From an uncultured Clostridia bacterium (lineage in GTDB: Bacteria > Bacillota > Clostridia > Lachnospirales > Lachnospiraceae), in the NCBI GenBank assembly GCA_945622055.1, contig CALZBV010000173.1, positions 1 through 5,159 on the forward strand: a DNA stretch of 5,159 nt. Direction: 5' to 3'. This document shows positions 1 to 3,865 of this stretch, in pieces. The notes below the pieces were generated by a model, which saw only the letters and a list, made by a program, of their open reading frames with translations, ran no database searches and had not been told where the DNA came from. The position numbers and the translations under genes are program-made. Position 1 is the stretch's first letter, and the number at the start of each line of letters is the position of its first letter.

Positions 1-21
1 TGAAAATTCATTGAATTTTCA
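1..21 (-). repeat. Perfect inverted repeat in putative rRNA leader
   Basis: Arms TGAAAATTCA and TGAATTTTCA, 10 bp each, flank a single central base. The repeat lies at the window edge, downstream of tandem strong promoters and a boxA-like stretch. In an rRNA operon this is where a stem just upstream of 16S is expected, so it may form part of the pre-16S processing stalk. The palindrome is seen directly; the processing role is inference because the 16S gene is not in the window. Confidence 0.5.
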
Positions 22-77
22 GGGTTGTCTTACTGTTTAATTATCAAGGTTCGTTACTGTTCTTTTGTGAAGCAGCT
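22..77 (-). other. Putative rRNA operon 5' leader with boxA-like sequence
   Basis: Downstream of promoter P2 the minus strand carries AACCTTGATAATTAAACAG (about 52-34). It resembles the CTTTGAAAACTGAAC-type boxA antitermination and leader sequences that precede 16S genes in Firmicutes. Together with three tandem promoters and no open reading frame, this points to an untranslated stable-RNA transcript running left out of the window. A tRNA operon or other highly expressed RNA is the alternative. Identification rests on pattern and position only. Confidence 0.6.
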
Positions 78-82
78 TTAAC

Positions 83-111
83 ATCATATCACATTGTAAT
101 TTGAATGTCAA
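83..111 (-). promoter_or_regulatory. Strong promoter P2 of putative rRNA operon
   Basis: Perfect -35 TTGACA at 111-106, exactly 17 bp of spacer, and -10 TATGAT at 88-83 preceded by the extended -10 dinucleotide TG. An A/T-tract region (about 112-145) lies just upstream and could act as an UP element. The start of transcription should fall near 75-77. This is the promoter closest to the presumed 16S gene. Confidence 0.85.
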
Positions 112-185
112 GCACTTTTTAAAACTTTTTTGATTTCTTTTTTGAAACCCTTTCCGTTTTCCGCCTCATCGCTGACAGCTTCGTT

Positions 186-214
186 AGTATAACACGCGCA
201 CAACGCTATGTCAA
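186..214 (-). promoter_or_regulatory. Strong promoter P1 of putative rRNA operon
   Basis: Perfect -35 TTGACA at 214-209, 17 bp of spacer, and -10 TATACT at 191-186 with an upstream TG (extended -10). The region just upstream (about 218-246) is almost pure A/T tracts, again UP-element-like. It lies 103 bp upstream of P2 in the same orientation. Tandem near-consensus promoters with the same geometry are typical of bacterial rrn operons. Confidence 0.85.
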
Positions 215-252
215 CACCTTTTTTCAAATTTTTTTCAATTATTTTTCAGGTA

Positions 253-281
253 ATTATACGGTTACATAGTATAGTAGACAA
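253..281 (-). promoter_or_regulatory. Possible third tandem promoter P0
   Basis: Consensus -10 TATAAT at 258-253, 17 bp of spacer, and a weaker -35 TTGTCT at 281-276 (four of six consensus bases). It has the same orientation as P1 and P2, and its -35 lies 67 bp upstream of that of P1. The -10 and spacing are good but the -35 is imperfect, so it is probably a weaker or differently regulated start feeding the same transcript. Confidence 0.5.
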
Positions 282-368
282 TCTTACAAAAAACCTCTAT
301 ATGTAGTATCCCACCACAGAAACTAAGTTTGTTTTATTTTCATTGAAGTATATCAGGTGTATAGCTAA
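282..368. other. AT-rich intergenic spacer, no gene seen
   Basis: This stretch between the promoter cluster and the micro-ORF holds no ORF with a ribosome binding site on either strand. After the micro-ORF's TAA its frame stays open for about 22 more codons, to a TAG near 300, which could be chance or a decayed reading frame. A TATACT at 352-347 preceded by TG lacks a recognisable -35. Confidence 0.5.
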
Positions 369-401
369 TTAAAAAATGATAGCGAAAAATTGAGTATTCA
401 T
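369..401 (-). CDS. Putative 10-codon micro-ORF with strong ribosome binding site
   Basis: The minus strand has GAGGAGG (415-409), a 7-nt spacer, then ATG at 401 and a 10-residue peptide MNTQFFAIIF ending in TAA at 369. The Shine-Dalgarno sequence is as good as any in the window. The ATG overlaps the TGA (400-398) of an upstream open frame as ATGA, the arrangement of translationally coupled genes. I do not recognise the peptide. It could be a leader peptide, the start of a gene that decayed after the early stop, or a passenger of the palindromic element upstream. No promoter was identified for it. Confidence that it is a functional coding sequence is low. Confidence 0.25.
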   Translation of the reverse strand: MNTQFFAIIF

Positions 402-442
402 TGTTTGTCCTCCTCATTTTCTTTTCTCATAAGATAGAACAA

Positions 443-487
443 AGAGTCCGCTTGCGGACTCTCGCGCCGGGCGCGGTCGCTTGCGAC
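443..487. repeat. Block of three abutting perfect palindromes (REP/MITE-like)
   Basis: Three perfect inverted repeats follow one another with no spacer. The first is 443-462 (9-bp arms around TT), the second 463-475 (CGCGCC/GGCGCG around G), and the third 476-487 (GTCGC/GCGAC around TT). The first and third share the core CGCTTGCG. A further palindrome, TCGCGCGA, lies at 497-504. The block is a sharply GC-rich island in AT-rich DNA. This architecture suggests an interspersed extragenic repeat or a remnant of a mobile element, rather than a terminator, since no T-run follows on either strand. Copy number elsewhere in the genome is unknown. Confidence 0.6.
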
Positions 488-533
488 ATCTTCCAATCGC
501 GCGAGTGTGCATCCTTAGCGGAGCGTTTTTTAC

Positions 534-563
534 TTTATGGGAAATTGTGCAATTTCCCATAAA
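534..563. repeat. Long perfect hairpin, 14-bp arms, 2-nt loop
   Basis: TTTATGGGAAATTG (534-547) and its exact reverse complement (550-563) are separated by TG. No T-tract follows the stem on either strand, so it is not a canonical intrinsic terminator on its own. It lies directly downstream of the eda terminator and upstream of the GC-rich palindrome block. It could be a 3' stabilising stem, a transcription barrier, or one end of the same repeat element. Confidence 0.6.
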
Positions 564-565
564 AT

Positions 566-602
566 AAAAAAGCCTGTCGCGCAATTACAATACACGACAG
601 AC
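566..602 (-). terminator. Intrinsic terminator of eda
   Basis: On the minus strand GTCTGTCG (602-595) pairs with CGACAGGC (579-572): 8 bp with one G-T wobble and a 15-nt loop. Six T residues (571-566) follow at once, then more T-rich sequence. It lies about 70 nt after the eda stop. A second hairpin, GGAAGC/GCTTCC at 629-655, lies between the stop and this terminator but has no T-tract. No other gene lies between eda and this site, so eda ends its own transcript here. Confidence 0.7.
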
Positions 603-671
603 TCCCTTGCCCTCTTCTGCATACCTAAGGAAGCATGGATTCATTCAAGGCTTCCCTGTATATGCCTGTCA

Positions 672-1631
672 TTATTTCTGAACCAGATGGACCGCAAAGC
701 CTCCGAGTTCACCCTTCAGATAAACTGCCTTTAATTTTCCCTTATCATCGTACTTCTTTGTTGTCTCGTCAAACGTAAAGCCACAAAGCTCCATATGATA
801 CATCGCACGTTCAATGTAATTCGTACGGATTGCAATATGCCCCTTTGCGCCAAGATACGGCTGCTTCATCACTTCAATCGCACTGCCTGCAAACACGGAA
901 CTGTTACCCGTCTTCTTGGCAAATCCAAACATTTTCTCAAAGGAACCGGCAACCGAATCAGCCTCATCCGCACCGTTTGCATTGATTCCGACATGCGCAA
1001 GCTCAAAGCCAAGCATCGTGTTAACGGCTTCTCTGGTCAGACGGCGGATTTCATCAAAATTACCTTCGTTAATCAATGCATCGCTTACCATCCAGCTTCC
1101 GCCGCATGCAATAATCTTAGGGAAATCCAGATAGGACATCAGATTCTTCGCATTGATACCGCCGGTCGGCATAAAACGTACCTTCGTATACGGTGCTGCC
1201 ATTGCCTTAATTTTAGCAATACCACCGGAGGCTTCTGCCGGGAAAAACTTTACTACTTCAAGGCCAAGCTCCAGAGCCTGCTCAATATCCGTCGGACTGG
1301 AGGTACCCGGGGTAATCGGAACACCCTTTTCCTGACAATATCTTACAACACAAGGATTCAGTCCCGGACTTACAATAAACTTTGCACCTGCAGCCACCGC
1401 ACGGTCTACCTGTTCTGTCGTTAATACAGTTCCTGCACCAACCAGCATCTTGGGGCAGGCCTCGCACATTCTGCGAATTGCTTCTTCCGCAGCATCCGTA
1501 CGAAAGGTTACCTCTGCCACCGGAAGCCCGCCCTCACAGAGAGCTTTTGCAAGCGGAGCGGCATCCTTTGCATCATCAATCTTTACAACCGGGATAATAC
1601 CAAGCTTTTCAAACTGTTTTAATACATCCAT
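672..1631 (-). CDS. eda: KDPG/KHG aldolase with C-terminal VOC-like domain
   Basis: Cytosolic class I aldolase that splits 2-keto-3-deoxy-6-phosphogluconate into pyruvate and glyceraldehyde 3-phosphate, and also acts on 4-hydroxy-2-oxoglutarate. It serves the Entner-Doudoroff and hexuronate routes. The 319-residue product has a complete aldolase barrel at about 1-205: E40 and R44 in AEVTFRT, T68 in GAGTV, the Schiff-base K128 in VVKFFPA, and phosphate-loop PTGGI at 155-159. These match E. coli Eda E45, R49, T73 and K133. E. coli Eda is about 213 residues; the extra 105 look like a glyoxalase/VOC fold (LAHVGIN, GHIAIRT, LGGFAVHLVQK). H213, H265 and E308 are possible metal ligands. The start at 1631 has AAAGGG five bases upstream; an in-frame GTG at 1712 lies upstream of the expected transcription start. 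eda is monocistronic, with its own promoter, operator and terminator. The VOC domain's role is unknown to me. Confidence 0.93.
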   Translation of the reverse strand: MDVLKQFEKLGIIPVVKIDDAKDAAPLAKALCEGGLPVAEVTFRTDAAEEAIRRMCEACPKMLVGAGTVLTTEQVDRAVAAGAKFIVSPGLNPCVVRYCQEKGVPITPGTSSPTDIEQALELGLEVVKFFPAEASGGIAKIKAMAAPYTKVRFMPTGGINAKNLMSYLDFPKIIACGGSWMVSDALINEGNFDEIRRLTREAVNTMLGFELAHVGINANGADEADSVAGSFEKMFGFAKKTGNSSVFAGSAIEVMKQPYLGAKGHIAIRTNYIERAMYHMELCGFTFDETTKKYDDKGKLKAVYLKGELGGFAVHLVQK

Positions 1632-1636
1632 TTCAT

Positions 1637-1666
1637 CCCTTTCCGCAATATAAGCGGAATCTCCTT
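1637..1666 (-). promoter_or_regulatory. eda ribosome binding region with leader hairpin
   Basis: Two Shine-Dalgarno-like sequences precede the eda ATG: AAGGAG (1666-1661) and AAAGGG (1642-1637). Between them a perfect 6-bp stem, TTCCGC (1659-1654) and GCGGAA (1646-1641), encloses a 7-nt loop. The nearer site is properly spaced, but its first bases are shared with the stem. The stem could weaken that site, or could fold out to bring the upstream AAGGAG nearer the start. The sequence elements are seen; any effect on translation is inference. Confidence 0.45.
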
Positions 1667-1682
1667 TCCCATCTCGTAGATT

Positions 1683-1698
1683 ATGTAAGTGCTTACAT
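1683..1698 (-). promoter_or_regulatory. Palindromic operator at the eda transcription start
   Basis: ATGTAAGCACTTACAT on the minus strand is a perfect palindrome with 7-bp arms around CA. It begins 5 bp after the -10 hexamer and covers the expected +1, the classic place for a repressor to block initiation. It matches the catabolite-responsive element pattern bound by CcpA (WTGNNARCGNWWWCAW) at all but one position: the central CG is CA. LacI-family sugar regulators generally favour such palindromes, so CcpA or a dedicated sugar-acid repressor is the likeliest binder. No regulator gene is in the window. Confidence 0.65.
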
Positions 1699-1702
1699 TC
1701 CA

Positions 1703-1730
1703 AGTATATCACGTTTTTTTATTTTTTCAA
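1703..1730 (-). promoter_or_regulatory. eda promoter
   Basis: -35 TTGAAA at 1730-1725, a 16-bp spacer made mostly of A, and -10 TATACT at 1708-1703 preceded by TG (extended -10). Transcription should start near 1696, inside the palindromic operator, giving a leader of about 65 nt before the ATG at 1631. The promoter lies in the 221-bp gap after the CvpA gene, so eda is probably an independent unit. Confidence 0.8.
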
Positions 1731-1775
1731 GAGTGCCTGCGCATCGGTTTTCATGCAAAAGCGGCAATTTCCTGA

Positions 1776-1794
1776 GCATATGAAAATCATACGC
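1776..1794. repeat. Hairpin in the gap after the CvpA gene
   Basis: GCGTATGA and TCATATGC (minus strand) pair over 8 bp with one wobble around a 3-nt loop, about 60 nt after the CvpA stop. There is no following T-run, so it is a poor intrinsic terminator. It could still mark the 3' end of the DUF5711-CvpA transcript by another mechanism. No better terminator is visible in the gap. Confidence 0.3.
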
Positions 1795-1852
1795 TGCTTG
1801 CAACACGTCAAAGAGAAAACGCACATTTTGAAAGACACACCTACCCTTATCT

Positions 1853-2539
1853 CTACTTTCTCATAACAAATCTCGAAATCAGATTGTTTTTATACAGAAA
1901 ATTGAGGAACGGGTTCTCACTGATCATTGCAAGCGCATCCTGTCCAACCGCATTTCCGCCAAGCATCGTAAGGACCACAAATAAAATCCAGACAAGCAGA
2001 AGTCCTTCCGCAAGGCCTGCAGCAAGGCCTGCCGCCGTATTGAGCTGGTGCAGCAAAGGAAGTTTCGCTATCAGATTCAGCATAAAGCACAGTACGGCAA
2101 GTGCAATAACCGCTACTGCAAGCGTAATGACAAATGCAATTGAATTCAGAATCATGTTGGTAATACGACGGCAGACATATTCCTTGAAGTTACTTGCTTC
2201 CATCTGTATATAATTCTGCTCTGTATTATCCTCAAGCAAAGACTCCTTTACAATCTCAGGAAGCGGAAGTCCTTCAATCAGGGAATCCTGCTTTCTCCCC
2301 TCGGCGTTTTCATCTTCCTTGCTAAAATCAAGCAATACTTCTACCTTTTCATCCATAAAGCTGACAATCTTTTCGTTGTTCTTCATAATCGAAGCCGTAA
2401 CCGGACTGAAAACCGCAGCAAACACCAGTGCCGCAATCGTCGAAATCAACGAGAAAAACAGCTTTACAAAGCCTTTTCTGACTCCAAGCCAGCCAAAGAC
2501 GCCAAATATAGCAATTACAACAATCAATACCCAGTTCAT
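1853..2539 (-). CDS. CvpA-family integral membrane protein
   Basis: A 228-residue polytopic membrane protein. Hydrophobic segments lie at about 3-20, 28-51, 128-158 and 170-195. The CvpA signatures are the N-terminal GVRKGFVKLFF turn (19-29) and the LN..AG...G..EGLLLVW stretch (166-184). Between segments two and three is a charged soluble loop of about 75 residues (52-127), longer than in minimal CvpA proteins. CvpA was named for colicin V production in E. coli; its role in Firmicutes is not settled, though envelope and biofilm functions are proposed. The ATG at 2539 has GAGGG six bases upstream. The gene starts 68 bp after the DUF5711 stop with no terminator or good promoter between, so the two are probably co-transcribed. 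Family membership is confident; substrate or partner is unknown. Confidence 0.88.
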   Translation of the reverse strand: MNWVLIVVIAIFGVFGWLGVRKGFVKLFFSLISTIAALVFAAVFSPVTASIMKNNEKIVSFMDEKVEVLLDFSKEDENAEGRKQDSLIEGLPLPEIVKESLLEDNTEQNYIQMEASNFKEYVCRRITNMILNSIAFVITLAVAVIALAVLCFMLNLIAKLPLLHQLNTAAGLAAGLAEGLLLVWILFVVLTMLGGNAVGQDALAMISENPFLNFLYKNNLISRFVMRK

Positions 2540-2607
2540 GCGTATCCCTCTTTTCCTAAAAAATCAATCAAACACAAAATCCGTACTTTCTCCGGTAACC
2601 CTCGTCA

Positions 2608-3708
2608 CTAACGTGTCAAGCGGATTACGCTTCCTTTTTTGTTCTCAACCAGAAAATATCTGTTTCCTCCTATGGCGAACAGATTCCGCACACCGCCCTC
2701 AAAGCTTCCCTTAAAGCACGTATCCTTTCCTATCGTATAAATCTCGCAGCCGGAATGTCCGTACAAAACCACTTCCTTCCCTTCCGTCTGAAATCCGATA
2801 TAAGGAAATGCAATCACTCTCATCATACGAACCTTACCGGATTTATCATAGGCTTCCAGAATATTCTGCCCCTCCGCATTTTTGGTAATCATGCAGAAAT
2901 AATCTCCAAATGCAATGCTCCGAATCGGAGCGGTCAGTTCCTTCTTCATAACAGAGGCCGGGGTTTCCTTCATCTCAAACAGCTCTATCGTATTTTCTCC
3001 AAGCACCGCAACCGTATCATTTCCCCAAAACTCAATCCGCGGCACAAGGCATTTTTCATACTGTACCTGCGCAACCAGATTTCCGAAATAATTCTGACCG
3101 ACACCTCCGAAATTGTAAAACGTAACACAGCCGACTGCCTCGTCATCTTCAATCTTCATATACGAGGTAACCAGCTTGGTTCCATCCTCTGACAATGCAA
3201 TTGCAACCGGAAATCCGTCCTGGGAAACCACGGTTTCAATCTCCGACAAAAGCACGCCTTCTTTATCGTACAGATAAATGTAATCCTTCTCAGCGACATT
3301 CATCAGTACGGCACATATCCCCTGCTTTGAAACACAGACAGCCTGAATGGGATGCGGCACGGAAAAGCTCTTCGTCACACCGGTTCCGTCCGACAGTAAA
3401 AACTCCTTTGTTCCGATATCGGCAACCAGCATCCGCTCTCCGCAGAAGGAAAACACCGGTTTCTTCATCGTGTTATAGGTCACATTCCAAAGCAATGTGC
3501 CATCCGCCGCAACTGCCTGTACTCCCTCCGGCCCATAGCTTATTAATTTTTTATCCGCATAAAGATACGAGGCAGTCTCCCGAACCTCCAGTTCGCGCAC
3601 CTCGGCATAGCCTGTATACTCTTTTTCTCCGAAAAAACGCAGGGCCACGACACAAAGCACCAAAAGCAAAACAACCGGAATTCCCACGAAAACAACTCTT
3701 TTGTTCAT
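2608..3708 (-). CDS. DUF5711-type membrane-anchored beta-propeller-like protein
   Basis: A 366-residue protein starting MNKRVVFVGIPVVLLLVLCV. It has a basic N-terminus and one membrane segment (about 5-25) with no clear cleavage site, so it is probably an anchored protein with its bulk outside the cell. The rest is a run of short beta-strand repeats of the PQQ/WD type, for example SYGPEGVQAVAADGTLLWNV, DKEGVLLSEI, IALSEDGTKLVTSY and AYDKSGKVRMM. I recognise this as the DUF5711 type, often beside CvpA-family genes in Lachnospiraceae. No catalytic motif is visible. The start at 3708 is preceded by AGGGAGG about 10 bases upstream. An in-frame TTG at 3774 falls inside the promoter -35 and cannot be the start. 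The gene leads a likely two-gene operon with the CvpA gene. Function is unknown; a scaffold or sensor role at the membrane would be inference. Confidence 0.8.
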   Translation of the reverse strand: MNKRVVFVGIPVVLLLVLCVVALRFFGEKEYTGYAEVRELEVRETASYLYADKKLISYGPEGVQAVAADGTLLWNVTYNTMKKPVFSFCGERMLVADIGTKEFLLSDGTGVTKSFSVPHPIQAVCVSKQGICAVLMNVAEKDYIYLYDKEGVLLSEIETVVSQDGFPVAIALSEDGTKLVTSYMKIEDDEAVGCVTFYNFGGVGQNYFGNLVAQVQYEKCLVPRIEFWGNDTVAVLGENTIELFEMKETPASVMKKELTAPIRSIAFGDYFCMITKNAEGQNILEAYDKSGKVRMMRVIAFPYIGFQTEGKEVVLYGHSGCEIYTIGKDTCFKGSFEGGVRNLFAIGGNRYFLVENKKGSVIRLTR

Positions 3709-3745
3709 TCCGCAAACGCCTCCCTTTTCGCTTATTTCTCTTCCC

Positions 3746-3774
3746 ATAATAATATAAAGTGTGCGCCCCGTCAA
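3746..3774 (-). promoter_or_regulatory. Promoter of the DUF5711-CvpA operon
   Basis: -35 TTGACG at 3774-3769 (five of six consensus), exactly 17 bp of spacer, and -10 TATTAT at 3751-3746 (five of six). It lies just after the terminator of the preceding gene and about 30 nt before the ribosome binding site of the DUF5711 gene. Transcription should start near 3739, giving a short leader. No operator-like palindrome is seen. Confidence 0.75.
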
Positions 3775-3798
3775 TCATGCTTTTTGGCATATCAACAC

Positions 3799-3838
3799 AA
3801 AAAGCGGGCAAACCGCCCTTTTTCAAGGTCTTGCCCGC
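3799..3838 (-). terminator. Intrinsic terminator of the beta-helix protein gene
   Basis: GCGGGCAA (3838-3831) pairs perfectly with TTGCCCGC (3811-3804) and is followed by TTTTT (3803-3799). Inside the loop a nested CCTT-GAAA-AAGG mini-hairpin can form, with a tetraloop of the stable GNRA class. It lies 27 nt after the stop codon at 3866. A weaker CTTAAA/TTTAAG repeat (about 3843-3859) lies between. This separates the upstream transcript from the DUF5711-CvpA operon. Confidence 0.88.
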
Positions 3839-3865
3839 ATTCCTTAAATTTTCTTTAAGCGGAAG

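Noticed and set aside
347..352. TATACT with upstream TG as a further minus-strand promoter
   Set aside because: No acceptable -35 lies 16-18 bp upstream; the hexamer there is a T-run matching TTGACA at only about half its positions.
443..504. CRISPR-like repeat array
   Set aside because: The palindromes differ from one another, abut without spacers, and have no repeat-spacer periodicity.
414..560. 48-codon minus-strand frame from the ATG at 560 through the palindromic block
   Set aside because: There is no ribosome binding site upstream, only the terminator T-tract. All three frames are open here because the GC-rich palindromes contain few stop codons, so openness is not evidence of coding.
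534..563. The 14-bp hairpin as an intrinsic terminator
   Set aside because: Neither strand has a T-tract directly after the stem.
795..1424. 209-codon plus-strand frame opposite eda
   Set aside because: It lies wholly antisense to a complete, well-conserved aldolase gene, has no recognisable domain, and is rich in residues typical of antisense shadows.
1632..1712. 27-residue N-terminal extension of eda from a GTG at 1712
   Set aside because: The GTG lies between the -35 and -10 of the eda promoter, upstream of the expected transcript start. The extension covers the operator, and the aldolase fold begins at the ATG at 1631, which has a good ribosome binding site.
3195..3749. 184-codon plus-strand frame opposite the DUF5711 gene
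   Set aside because: It is antisense to a supported gene and its promoter, and is rich in Pro, Arg and Ser without any domain or ribosome binding site.
3709..3774. 22-residue N-terminal extension of the DUF5711 protein from a TTG at 3774
   Set aside because: The TTG is the first codon-length part of the promoter's -35 TTGACG. The ATG at 3708 has its own AGGGAGG and is followed at once by the membrane segment.
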